Of a stretch of 64,000 nt of DNA, positions 38,746 to 46,445 are shown one piece after another. The translations under genes and the position numbers were made by a program. Origin of the DNA: Cohnella luojiensis. Its GTDB lineage: Bacteria > Bacillota > Bacilli > Paenibacillales > Paenibacillaceae. The stretch lies in the NCBI RefSeq assembly GCF_004564235.1, contig NZ_SOMN01000010.1, positions 79,134 through 143,133 of the forward strand, read 5' to 3'. The notes beneath the pieces are model-generated. The model saw only the letters and a program-made list of their open reading frames with translations. It ran no database searches and was not told the DNA's origin. The first letter of the stretch is position 1. Each line of letters begins with the position of its first letter.

Positions 38746-39642
38746 CTATAACCGGCCGAAGCTCCGCAGCGTGCGCAATGCTTTAAGCGTCAGAATACCT
38801 TGCCACTCCACCCTCGCCTTTTCCCATGTCTCCTCAAATCGGCCCCAAGCCCAATTCGGAGACCACGCGCCATCTTCTCCTTGGCTTTCGATCAGGGAAT
38901 CCAGATCGCCGGGGATCACCTCCGAATACCAGGGATAATACCGTGAAACGGGAGAATCCACGATTAATAAAGGATAGCCGCCATAGCCTTGGCGATCTGC
39001 CGGGTTCTTAATGACGCAATTATTAACGAACTCGTCGAGCTTGCCGCCGATCGCCTTTCGTGAATCCTCGGGGAGGGTTTCAGCCCAGCGCAAGTAGCAA
39101 GCCATCTCGTGCATTTCATTCAAATCGCTAACTTCCCGCAATTGCTCGGTTACATAAGAATTAAGCGTGGCTGCTAATTCCGTGCATTCGACTGAAGGGA
39201 TTTGGTTGAAATAACCGACGATCTCCGCGTTCGGATTTCCCCAATGATCGAGGAATGCTCCATATTCCCACCAAATCGCCCTTGGGAATTGCTCTGCTTC
39301 TTGAGGAATGATGTCCCAACCGTGACGGCTCTCGTCATAAGTACTCAGGAAGTAGCGCATGGCTCCTTCAATCATTTCTTCATTCCGTTCCGTGATTTTC
39401 AACAAAGTTTGCATCGCCGTCGTCGTAGCCAAGGCAGAAGAGGCAGCGCACCGAATGTCGGGCTCCAACGCGTTCCCGAAGCCCCCGTCTTCGTTTCTGA
39501 ATGTCGCCAATTCCTTGTATACCTCTTCCGCATCCCCCTGTTCGAACTCGTGCAGGAACAATGCCGCCTCCAGTTTCCTGCCTCTTGTTAACAGAAACCG
39601 CCTAGCATTCTCATAAGCGTCTTTACTTAATAAAAGGGTCAT
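38746..39642 (-). CDS. Uncharacterised protein with prenyltransferase/terpene-cyclase-like alpha-toroid fold
   Basis: The 298-residue protein is rich in helices with Gly-Trp and Gly-Gly repeats (FRNEDGGFGNALEPD near residue 50, RQGYGGYPLL, GEDGAWSPNWAWGRFEETWEKA), typical of QW-like alpha/alpha toroid proteins. The DXDD motif of squalene-hopene cyclases is not seen, so enzymatic activity is unclear. No signal or membrane segment. A strong AGAGGAG site precedes ATG at 39642. Function unknown. Confidence 0.7.
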   Translation of the reverse strand: MTLLLSKDAYENARRFLLTRGRKLEAALFLHEFEQGDAEEVYKELATFRNEDGGFGNALEPDIRCAASSALATTTAMQTLLKITERNEEMIEGAMRYFLSTYDESRHGWDIIPQEAEQFPRAIWWEYGAFLDHWGNPNAEIVGYFNQIPSVECTELAATLNSYVTEQLREVSDLNEMHEMACYLRWAETLPEDSRKAIGGKLDEFVNNCVIKNPADRQGYGGYPLLIVDSPVSRYYPWYSEVIPGDLDSLIESQGEDGAWSPNWAWGRFEETWEKARVEWQGILTLKALRTLRSFGRL

Positions 39643-39680
39643 GAGTTTCTCCTCTCGCGACAGCGATTTTCCGTATTTTC

Positions 39681-40160
39681 CTAAGCGATGGCAATGTGCA
39701 AATCAATCTCGTTATCGGGGCTATCCGGTATAAACCTTTCGTCCATAATCTCGAAATCGTATCCAACGGGATGTGTTCCGAGTTGACCTACGTACGTGCC
39801 GTATAAAAAATCGTAGGTGCGGCCCAACTCGCTCTCCAACCCTTTGTGCGTGCATTTGACGTAACGGTTCGCGGGAACGACGTGATGGATCATATCCGTC
39901 GGAGCGATGGAGGAACCGATCACTTTATAGCCAATAATCTGCGTGAACCTATCCACGTTCGGATTGAAGTTCTCTTTCATCGGATAAATTTGAACGAGAT
40001 AGATGGCATCTCCGACGCGCCCCATGACTTCATCTGCGCGCGATTTCAAGCTTGCCGCAGCCTTGCTCCCGAGCTCTTCTTCAACGATCTCCTTCAAATT
40101 CGCCGTAAAAGTCACGCCCACAACCCCGAACTCCTCCAATTGCACAACCGATGGCTCCAT
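39681..40160 (-). CDS. GyrI-like effector-binding domain protein
   Basis: The 159-residue protein fits the GyrI/AraC effector-binding fold: an opening strand (VVQLEEFGVVGVTFTA), FTQIIGYKVIG in the middle and a C-terminal DFEIMDERF strand followed by DLHIAIA. Free-standing versions bind hydrophobic or cationic small molecules; no DNA-binding domain is attached. It is 38 bp upstream of the toroid protein gene on the same strand. Confidence 0.8.
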   Translation of the reverse strand: MEPSVVQLEEFGVVGVTFTANLKEIVEEELGSKAAASLKSRADEVMGRVGDAIYLVQIYPMKENFNPNVDRFTQIIGYKVIGSSIAPTDMIHHVVPANRYVKCTHKGLESELGRTYDFLYGTYVGQLGTHPVGYDFEIMDERFIPDSPDNEIDLHIAIA

Positions 40161-40425
40161 CGCTATTCCTCCTGATTTGACCGATATGCGAATATATATT
40201 CGCCTTTTTACTGGAAATACCTTCTTAACGAGAAAGAAAAGTGCCCATTATTGCACGGTATAATAGGATGAGAATTTTGTAATATGTTCGGCAAAAGCCT
40301 GTTGTAACAGCGAAAATCAACTCAACTTTTCATAATTGTTAGATTTTATGAAATGAATTCACTAGGAATCCCTGATAGACTTTGAGATATTCCAAGCCTA
40401 AGGCCAACAAAGGGAGGACACATTA

Positions 40426-41211
40426 ATGAACAAGTTCAACAACAAAGGTCTTAAAAAGACTCTCATATTAGGTACGCTAGCCCTCGCGATCTCCATTCCT
40501 ACGGGAGTTGGCGCGGCATCGGCGGCAAGCAATAACGCGCCAGTTAACGGCAGCACGGTAACGATTACGCAGTTGACTAGCCGTCTAGGAATTGATCTGA
40601 ACGCTTTGCTTCAGCAAATCATGCAAGGCAAATATCCGGTCGTATCCAATCCGTCCACAGGCACTGGCAACACAGGTAACGGCGGCCAAGTTACGCAACC
40701 GAGCAAGCCAGTTCAACCTTCCAAACCGCCCGTTCAACCTTCTAAACCGGTGCAACCTTCGAAACCATCTCAACCGAGCACCGGCACCGGAAATACAGGT
40801 AACGCCGGTACAGGAACAGGTACGGGTACTGAAGCTCCCGCATCTTCGTTCGCTAACCAAGTCGTTACGCTTGTGAACCAAGAACGCGCGAAAGCCGGTT
40901 TAAGCGCATTAAAATCATCGAATGCCACGTTAACGAAAATGGCTTTGGATAAAGCGAAAGACATGTACAACAACGGGTATTTCGACCATAACTCGCCGAC
41001 ATACGGTTCGCCGTTCGACATGATGAAGAAATACGGAATCAGCTACCGTTATGCGGGCGAGAACATCGCCAAAGGACAACGTACGCCGCAAGAAGTAATG
41101 ACTGCATGGATGAACAGCTCCGGCCATCGCGCCAACATCCTTAGCGCCAACTTCACGACCATTGGCGTTGCATACTACAACGGCGTGTGGGTACAAGAAT
41201 TCATCGCGTAA
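40426..41211 (+). CDS. Secreted CAP-domain protein (YkwD-like)
   Basis: The 261-residue protein has a signal peptide (TLILGTLALAISIPTGVGAASA), a low-complexity linker of Gly-Thr and QPSKPVQPSK repeats (residues 75-140), and a C-terminal CAP/SCP domain with its conserved pockets: LVNQERAKAGLSAL, YFDHNSPTYGSPFDMM, AGENIAKG and HRANIL. Known for spore-coat or cell-surface proteins of unknown activity (YkwD/SafA partners). AGGGAGGA precedes the ATG. The linker suggests anchoring in or crossing the wall. Confidence 0.92.
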   Translation: MNKFNNKGLKKTLILGTLALAISIPTGVGAASAASNNAPVNGSTVTITQLTSRLGIDLNALLQQIMQGKYPVVSNPSTGTGNTGNGGQVTQPSKPVQPSKPPVQPSKPVQPSKPSQPSTGTGNTGNAGTGTGTGTEAPASSFANQVVTLVNQERAKAGLSALKSSNATLTKMALDKAKDMYNNGYFDHNSPTYGSPFDMMKKYGISYRYAGENIAKGQRTPQEVMTAWMNSSGHRANILSANFTTIGVAYYNGVWVQEFIA

Positions 41212-41227
41212 GATAAAGTTCAAGGTA

Positions 41228-41254
41228 GGGGCGGCTAAGCCGCCTCTTTTCTTT
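41228..41254 (+). terminator. Terminator of the CAP-domain gene
   Basis: GGCGGC, three bases, GCCGCC and a T-rich tail, 17 bp after the stop codon. Confidence 0.85.
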
Positions 41255-41258
41255 GCTT

Positions 41259-41486
41259 AGACCGCTCTCAGCGGCTTAGAGCTCCCAGCTACCCGGATTT
41301 CCGGCGTTTAGACCGCTCTCAGCGGCTTAGAGCTCCCAGCTACCCGGATTTCCGCCATTTAGACCGCTCTCAGCGGCTTAGAGCTCCAACTACCCGGATT
41401 TCCGGCGTTTAGACCGCTCGCAGCGGCTTAGAGCTCCCAATTACCCGGATTTCCGCCATTTAGACCGCTCTCAGCGGCTTAGAGCA
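41259..41486. repeat. Second tandem array of 51-bp hairpin repeats with alternating types
   Basis: Five units begin at 41259, 41310, 41361, 41411 and 41462; spacing is 51, 51, 50, 51. Each contains CCGCT-CTC-AGCGG (hairpin), TTAGAGCTCC, and CTACCCGGATTTCC. The unit ends alternate between CGGCGTTT and CGCCATTT, again a two-unit superperiod of about 102 bp. Sequence is unrelated to the array at 18.4 kb. No gene was found in it. Confidence 0.93.
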
Positions 41487-41520
41487 ATTGTGATTACATT
41501 ATAACGAACGTTCCAGTTAA

Positions 41521-41570
41521 AAAGGCATCGGGAAACGCGCTTTCGCGCGTCTCTCGATGCCTTTATTTTT
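41521..41570. terminator. Bidirectional terminator
   Basis: AAAGGCATCG pairs with CGATGCCTTT around an inner ACGCGC/GCGCGT stem, with A and T runs on both sides, between the repeat array and the flavoprotein gene's stop. Confidence 0.9.
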
Positions 41571-41572
41571 AC

Positions 41573-42136
41573 CTAACTCTTCAGCACGTCATGGTCCACG
41601 TAACGCTCGCCATTGATTTCGCTAATGACGTTAATGGCTACCTTAGCGCCGTCGCCAGCGGTGATGATGGTGTGCATGCTAACTCCCGCAGCCGTGCCGG
41701 CTGCCCAAATGTTATCCAAGCTCGTCTTGCCTTCAGGAGTACATTCCACGATCGTTTTGATCCGCGGCTCCGTCCCGGGCTTCGTACGAACGCCGCTTGC
41801 TTCCGCAACTTCCACGAACAGACCCGTCGCAAGAATGACGTGTCCCGCCTCGTAGGTTTCCCCGTCGGTTTCGATCGTTATGAATCCGTCTCCCGCCGTT
41901 AAACGCGTTGCCTTTGCCGTCACGAATTCCGCTCCGAACTTCGCCGCTTGTCCCTTGCCGATGGCCACGAGGTCCGGACCGGTAATTTCATTTACCCCGT
42001 AGTGGTTTTTAACCCATGCTCGTTTTGTTACGCTTTGGTCGCTATCGATTACAAGGGTCGATTTGCCTGCCTTAGCGGTGAAGAGGGCTGCGCTCGCTCC
42101 TGCAGGACCTCCGCCGATGATGGCGACATCATACAT
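41573..42136 (-). CDS. Short FAD/NAD(P)-binding oxidoreductase (thioredoxin-reductase-like)
   Basis: The 187-residue protein has the FAD motif YDVAIIGGGPAGASAALF at its start and the second FAD contact ASLDNIWAAGTAAG near residue 145, as in thioredoxin reductase-type flavoproteins, but it is only about 60% of their length: the NAD(P) domain and CxxC active site are absent. Such short forms are common in Bacillales and of unknown activity. ATG at 42136 after AAGGAG is preferred to 42145. Confidence 0.85.
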   Translation of the reverse strand: MYDVAIIGGGPAGASAALFTAKAGKSTLVIDSDQSVTKRAWVKNHYGVNEITGPDLVAIGKGQAAKFGAEFVTAKATRLTAGDGFITIETDGETYEAGHVILATGLFVEVAEASGVRTKPGTEPRIKTIVECTPEGKTSLDNIWAAGTAAGVSMHTIITAGDGAKVAINVISEINGERYVDHDVLKS

Positions 42137-42240
42137 GACGATCACTCCTTCGCGGGAATATAGGGAAACTTACCCTATTGTACCATGCGTTCAACCTACT
42201 TTCATTAAGTAAGCACGCATCGCGTGATCGTCAGCGACTC

Positions 42241-42423
42241 CTAATGCTCCTTCAACCGTTCCACTTTGACCGTTTGGACGTCGGTTGGACTCTTCCCGAC
42301 CTGGACGGTTGCCACTCCGTTCGAGACATCCACTTTCTCGATCCATACCGATTGTCCATCATCCAACCGAACCGCGATATGGTCGGATGATTCGTAAATT
42401 TCCTTGGCTCTTTGCGCGTTCAT
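42241..42423 (-). CDS. sspH: H-type small acid-soluble spore protein
   Basis: The 60-residue protein begins MNAQRAKEIYESSDHI and has VWIEKVDVSNGVATV, the pattern of SspH proteins packaged in spores. Its start overlaps the stop of the preceding 58-residue gene (ATGA), so both are co-translated, presumably in the forespore under sigma-G, though no clear sigma-G promoter was picked out. Confidence 0.88.
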   Translation of the reverse strand: MNAQRAKEIYESSDHIAVRLDDGQSVWIEKVDVSNGVATVQVGKSPTDVQTVKVERLKEH

Positions 42424-42596
42424 GGTGTGTCCGCCTCCATAGTATCAGTCGTCGTCTCCGAGATCAATCCGTTTTGAATGGTCACCTGACCTCCGCCCAA
42501 GCCTTCATTGATCATGCGGTCAATATCCATGTCGTAGACTTCTTTGCCTTCATGGATCGAATCCTGGATGGGTTGCAAGTTGTCGTCTGAATCCAT
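42420..42596 (-). CDS. Small 58-residue protein upstream of sspH
   Basis: ATG at 42596 follows GGGAG by nine bases. The product starts MDSDDNLQPIQDSIHEG, is acidic, has a Gly-Gly-Gly stretch near residue 34 and no membrane segment. The stop overlaps the sspH start by four bases, which supports it as a real gene, probably expressed in sporulation. I do not recognise a family. Confidence 0.7.
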   Translation of the reverse strand: MDSDDNLQPIQDSIHEGKEVYDMDIDRMINEGLGGGQVTIQNGLISETTTDTMEADTP

Positions 42597-42713
42597 AGCT
42601 GCGAGCTCCCTTCTTGCATTGGCTTATCGTCCTTTCCAATATTCCCTGAGCGGTTGATTTACATGCGGAGTGGGAATCTTAAGCGATAGTAAAAAGCAAA
42701 GGAGCTTACGTCC

Positions 42714-43580
42714 ATGCATACGGTCTGGAAAGGCGCCATCAGCTTCGGATTGGTACATGTTCCCGTCAAGATGTTCACCGCCACGGAAGACAAAGACGTC
42801 CACTTGCGAATGATTCACAAGGAATGCGGAACTCCGATCTCCAACGTCCGCACCTGCCCGCACTGCGAAAAAGAGGTTCAATGGGAAGAAATATCAAGGG
42901 GGTATGAACATGAAAAAGGGCGTTTCGTTCTCTTCGAGCCGGAAGAGATTGATGCAATTAAGCCGGAAAATACGCGCACGATTCAAATCCTGGACTTCGT
43001 AGACCTGACGGAAATCGATCCGCTTTATTATCAGAAGGCCTATTACCTTTCACCGGATCAAGCCGGCTCTGGAGCTTACAATTTATTGCTCGAAGCCATG
43101 CGGCAATCCGGCAAGATCGGCATCGCCAAGATTGCGATCCGCAGCAAGAGCAGCCTGGCCGCAATTCGCGCCGTGGACAATTGCATCTGCATGGAAACGA
43201 TGCATTATCCCGATGAAATCCGCTCCCTGCAGTTAGTGCCGAATCTGCCGGAGCAGACGACCGTAAATGATAAGGAGTTGACGATGGCAAAGATGCTGAT
43301 CGAGCAGCTCTCAACCCCGTTCGATCCGACCAAATACACGGATGATTATCGAATCGCCTTGCAGGAAGCCATTCAACGCAAAATCTCCGGCGAAGGCACG
43401 GATATCGTCACGGCTCCCGCGGCCGAAAGGACGAACGTCATCGATCTTATGGCCGCTCTGCAAGCGAGCCTGGAAGCGGTCAAGCCCGCGGCGCCGGCAG
43501 CTGCGGATGCCGGCGGAGACAGAGGCAAAGCCAAAACTCGCAGCACCCGGGGACGAAAGAAGGAAGAGGCCGTACCTTGA
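42714..43580 (+). CDS. ku: Ku, DNA double-strand-break end-binding protein
   Basis: The 288-residue protein begins MHTVWKGAISFGLVHVPVKM and has the Ku core (LRMIHKECGTPISN, CPHCEKEV zinc-like Cys pair, YYLSPDQAG), then a basic C-terminal tail (KAKTRSTRGRKKEE) that helps threading along DNA. As a homodimer it recruits LigD to broken ends. Divergent from sspH by 120 bp, so sporulation control is plausible. The ligase follows at 43715. Confidence 0.96.
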   Translation: MHTVWKGAISFGLVHVPVKMFTATEDKDVHLRMIHKECGTPISNVRTCPHCEKEVQWEEISRGYEHEKGRFVLFEPEEIDAIKPENTRTIQILDFVDLTEIDPLYYQKAYYLSPDQAGSGAYNLLLEAMRQSGKIGIAKIAIRSKSSLAAIRAVDNCICMETMHYPDEIRSLQLVPNLPEQTTVNDKELTMAKMLIEQLSTPFDPTKYTDDYRIALQEAIQRKISGEGTDIVTAPAAERTNVIDLMAALQASLEAVKPAAPAAADAGGDRGKAKTRSTRGRKKEEAVP

Positions 43581-43608
43581 ACGATTGTATATCTGTTTTG
43601 GCAGTCTT

Positions 43609-43639
43609 GACGTTATCCCCTATGGATAACGTCATTTTT
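43609..43639 (+). terminator. Terminator of ku
   Basis: GACGTTATCC, five bases, GGATAACGTC, then ATTTTTG, 29 bp after the ku stop. Confidence 0.85.
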
Positions 43640-43714
43640 GTCGAGAAAATGTTATCTAACCAAATAGGGAATAATGCTATTTAAGATTTTTATTTAGAAA
43701 GGCGGCAGTATCAA

Positions 43715-44665
43715 GTGGAACTTACACCAGTTGTCCCGTTCGAGCCGATAAGAACAGAAAGAATGCCTAAGGTTGGTAATTGGGTCGCACAGGTCAAATG
43801 GGATGGCGTGAGAATGCTCTCTTATTTTAACGGAACAAAAGTACAATTAATAAACCGACGGCTTAACAATCGTTCATTGCAATATCCTGAGTTTTTATCG
43901 GCTCAAGAATATTGTTCTGCTAAGTCCTTCATTTTAGACGGTGAGTTTATTGCATTCGATGAAAAAAAACCATCCTTTCACGAGATCATGAGAAGGGATA
44001 GCCTTCGCAAAAAGCAAAGCGTAGAGGCTTCAGTATCGAGCATTCCCGTTACCTACATGATTTTCGATGTGCTATTTTTTAATGGAAATTGGGTTGTATC
44101 TAAATCGTTAAGCGAAAGGCAAAAGGTTTTAAACGACATCATCAAGCCATCGAATAAGGCTCAGTTAGTCGAAAACTTTGAAGATGCAGATAGGTTGTTC
44201 CAACTTATGAAATCTCACAGCATGGAGGGAATTGTTATAAAGAATTTAGAAAGCAGCTATCTTATCAACGGAAAAGATGCTCGATGGCAAAAAAGAAAAT
44301 TATTTTACGATCTCTTTGCCGTAATAGGCGGTATAACCTACAGAGATGGAATTATTAATTCACTTTTGTTGGGGATTTACTCAAATCATTCGCTCATTTA
44401 TATCGGTCATTCAGGAACAGGTAAATTGACTCATGCTGACTGGATTAAGCTGACTCGTGATATGGAACCTTTAATTATTTCATCCTGTCCTTTCGAAAAT
44501 AAACCCAGTCGTTTCAAGGATACAGTATGGGTAAAACCGAGGGTAGTAGTTAAGGTTCAATTTATGGAATGGACTGCTTCGAAAACGATGAGGCATTCAA
44601 GCATTCAAAGTATAAATGAAAACTTGCCGGTTAGTGAATGTAACTTCGAGCAAAATCAGTTATAA
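43715..44665 (+). CDS. ligD: ATP-dependent DNA ligase (LigD ligase domain type)
   Basis: The 316-residue enzyme carries the nucleotidyltransferase motif I VKWDGVRM (adenylated Lys near residue 28), INRRLNNRS (motif Ia), DGEFIAFDE (motif III), MEGIVIKN (motif IV) and WQKRKLF (motif V), followed by an OB-fold (GIYSNHSLIYIGHSGTG). It seals breaks held by Ku. GTG start at 43715 follows GAAAGGCGG. It is A+T-richer than ku and the polymerase gene, suggesting a separate origin. The nuclease and polymerase domains found in full LigD are not attached. Confidence 0.93.
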   Translation: MELTPVVPFEPIRTERMPKVGNWVAQVKWDGVRMLSYFNGTKVQLINRRLNNRSLQYPEFLSAQEYCSAKSFILDGEFIAFDEKKPSFHEIMRRDSLRKKQSVEASVSSIPVTYMIFDVLFFNGNWVVSKSLSERQKVLNDIIKPSNKAQLVENFEDADRLFQLMKSHSMEGIVIKNLESSYLINGKDARWQKRKLFYDLFAVIGGITYRDGIINSLLLGIYSNHSLIYIGHSGTGKLTHADWIKLTRDMEPLIISSCPFENKPSRFKDTVWVKPRVVVKVQFMEWTASKTMRHSSIQSINENLPVSECNFEQNQL

Positions 44666-44750
44666 CTTTGACATAGAAAAGTTGGAGCCAAGGAATATGG
44701 TGAAAATTACTACAGAAAAGTGGTTACCCAGTAAAAACAACTTGGTTCGT

Positions 44751-45137
44751 CTATTGACAGTTTCGTTCAAATGATCGGACAAATAAAATTCCAGAGAGAA
44801 CAGTAAGCATTATACGAATTTGTGGTTCCACTAATATCTCAATAAAATATGAACCTACTCCAAACCACAGTGTATAGTAATGTATTGGAATAAAACATAA
44901 GATTATTAAAATGATAGTAGGAATAATAAGATAGTTAATTCTTATATTTTTCAAAATAATGAGAAATGATCTCCATTCAATTAAGATTCCAAAGATGAAC
45001 CCCAAAAAACTCAATTTAATGGACTCCATCCAGTAATTACTTTCCATAAATCTATTATTAGTTATCGACTCTTTAAATAATATTAGAAGAAAAATCATCC
45101 CTAATACGATAGATATCTTATACAAATATTTTTTCAC
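44751..45137 (-). CDS. Small integral membrane protein, unknown function
   Basis: The 128-residue protein has about four membrane helices (VLGMIFLLILF, LSFLGFIFGILI, INYLIIPTIILIILCFIPI, IRIMLTVLSGILFV). GTG at 45137 is preceded by GGGAGGTG with good spacing; the frame extends 23 codons further without a ribosome site. A+T-rich like the neighbouring ligase gene. No family recognised. Confidence 0.65.
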   Translation of the reverse strand: MKKYLYKISIVLGMIFLLILFKESITNNRFMESNYWMESIKLSFLGFIFGILIEWRSFLIILKNIRINYLIIPTIILIILCFIPIHYYTLWFGVGSYFIEILVEPQIRIMLTVLSGILFVRSFERNCQ

Positions 45138-45401
45138 TTTACACCTCCCTCTAAGTTTTATTCGTATTCGTAACTTACCGGGAAAAAGAACGTACTGGGA
45201 TGTCAAAACTCAACTATCATGAATCCATTAAGCGTAAGCGTCAAATAATCCACACCTTGTTGTCGGTGGTTAAGAACTTATATACTTAAGCGCGCGCCGG
45301 TTGCGCCCACGGTTCAAACGCCTGGGCGTTTTTGACCTTTTGAATGAACTGTTTAATTATTGTTAAAACTAATTTTATGACCTAATAAGGAGAGAAGCAA
45401 G

Positions 45402-46091
45402 ATGAGAAAAATTCTCCTCAGCCACATTTTTCTGTTAATGATCGCCTTAGTCCCGTTACATCAGTCTTCTCTAGCTAAGCCTTCGTCAAATTCACCCTCA
45501 GTACTTAAGCAATTAGAGAAAGAAAGTCACGGTACTTTGGAAGTTACCTGGAGCAAGGAAACAAACACGCCGTCTATGCTTAAGGGCAGGTTGACGGCCC
45601 CTTCAAGACATTCACCCGAGTGGATCGCCTATGAATTTGTTAATAAAAAGAGAAAGCTGTTCGGCCTCCAAAACCCGCGTCGTGACTTGAAGGTAGTGGA
45701 GGTTGATCGTCTTCATGAAAAGACCGTAGTACGCTTTCAGCGTTTGCTATTTCGAACACCGGTATGGGAAGATTGCATCCTGGTTGAAATAAACAATCAT
45801 GACGGGGTAATCGAGCGCATTGAGGCCACCGTTCATCCCAACTTAGAGAAACGTCTATTTAACCGACCTATGCACCCCGCTATTTCAAGCAAAAAGGCTA
45901 TAGATACGGCAATGTCGTCAATTAAAGGGGAATTCGTTAAGGAGTCGTCGGTGGAAAGCTATTACTTAGCCACGCGTCCAGGAACGCCTTTAATATACGT
46001 CGTAAAGCTTCAACATCTCTCCCCGGCAAAAATGACGACCGTTATGATCCACTCCGTCACCGGACGGATAATAGAGCAAAAGAACCCTTAG
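45402..46091 (+). CDS. Secreted orphan propeptide of thermolysin type (FTP + PepSY domains)
   Basis: The 229-residue protein has a signal peptide (LLSHIFLLMIALVPLHQSSLA) and an FTP propeptide region (EWIAYEFVNKKRKLFGLQNP; VVRFQRLLFRTPVWEDCILVEIN) followed by a PepSY-like segment (KKAIDTAMSSIKGE; GTPLIYVVKLQ). In M4 metalloproteases these precede the HExxH domain and act as chaperone and inhibitor; here the protein ends before any catalytic part. It may inhibit or fold a protease supplied in trans. No protease gene is adjacent. Confidence 0.8.
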   Translation: MRKILLSHIFLLMIALVPLHQSSLAKPSSNSPSVLKQLEKESHGTLEVTWSKETNTPSMLKGRLTAPSRHSPEWIAYEFVNKKRKLFGLQNPRRDLKVVEVDRLHEKTVVRFQRLLFRTPVWEDCILVEINNHDGVIERIEATVHPNLEKRLFNRPMHPAISSKKAIDTAMSSIKGEFVKESSVESYYLATRPGTPLIYVVKLQHLSPAKMTTVMIHSVTGRIIEQKNP

Positions 46092-46132
46092 CGAAGGAGC
46101 CTTGCAGGCTTAGTTCGCTAAGGGTCTTTTCT
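46084..46132 (+). terminator. Terminator overlapping the propeptide gene's stop
   Basis: ACCCTTAGCGAA pairs with TTCGCTAAGGGT and is followed by a T-rich tail; the stop codon lies in the 5' arm. Confidence 0.88.
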
Positions 46133-46145
46133 TGTCAAAGCAATA

Positions 46146-46424
46146 CTAATTCCATTCGACCTTCTCCAAGAGTCGGTGTTTTAGAAGTTCCAGTACAAAA
46201 TCAACATAGTAATCTTGACGCGCGATAACTCGGTAGTGATGATTTTCATATTCGTAGAATAAAACATCGGTAAGCACGCTGTTTTCCTCGAACTTCTTCT
46301 GGATCTCTTTCATTCCAGCCCATTTATTCTCTGCTAAAATCCGGATGTCGAACTCTACATCCGTCTCATTAGGAGTTTCGATTATTTGAATAACGGCTTC
46401 ATTGAATTGATACGTAAGTCGCAT
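46146..46424 (-). CDS. Small conserved-looking protein, unknown function
   Basis: The 92-residue protein (start MRLTYQFNEAVIQII) is acidic with alternating strand and helix character and no membrane or signal segment. It lies 21 bp downstream of the ArsB/NhaD transporter gene on the same strand, so co-transcription is likely. I do not recognise a family; real-gene status rests on a CCTCC-complement ribosome site (GGAGGCGAAGG) before the ATG. Confidence 0.65.
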   Translation of the reverse strand: MRLTYQFNEAVIQIIETPNETDVEFDIRILAENKWAGMKEIQKKFEENSVLTDVLFYEYENHHYRVIARQDYYVDFVLELLKHRLLEKVEWN

Positions 46425-46445
46425 TTCCCTTCGCCTCCTCCAAGG

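Noticed and set aside
41259..41486. Possible 17-residue repeat protein encoded by the 51-bp array
   Set aside because: One frame is open within units, but the 50-bp spacing between units 3 and 4 shifts it and there is no ribosome site.
42600..42713. Sigma-G promoters for sspH and ku
   Set aside because: Only loose matches to the consensus were seen on either strand.
45318..45336. Terminator-like AACGC/GCGTT hairpin with T tract
   Set aside because: No plus-strand gene lies directly upstream and the five-pair stem is weak.
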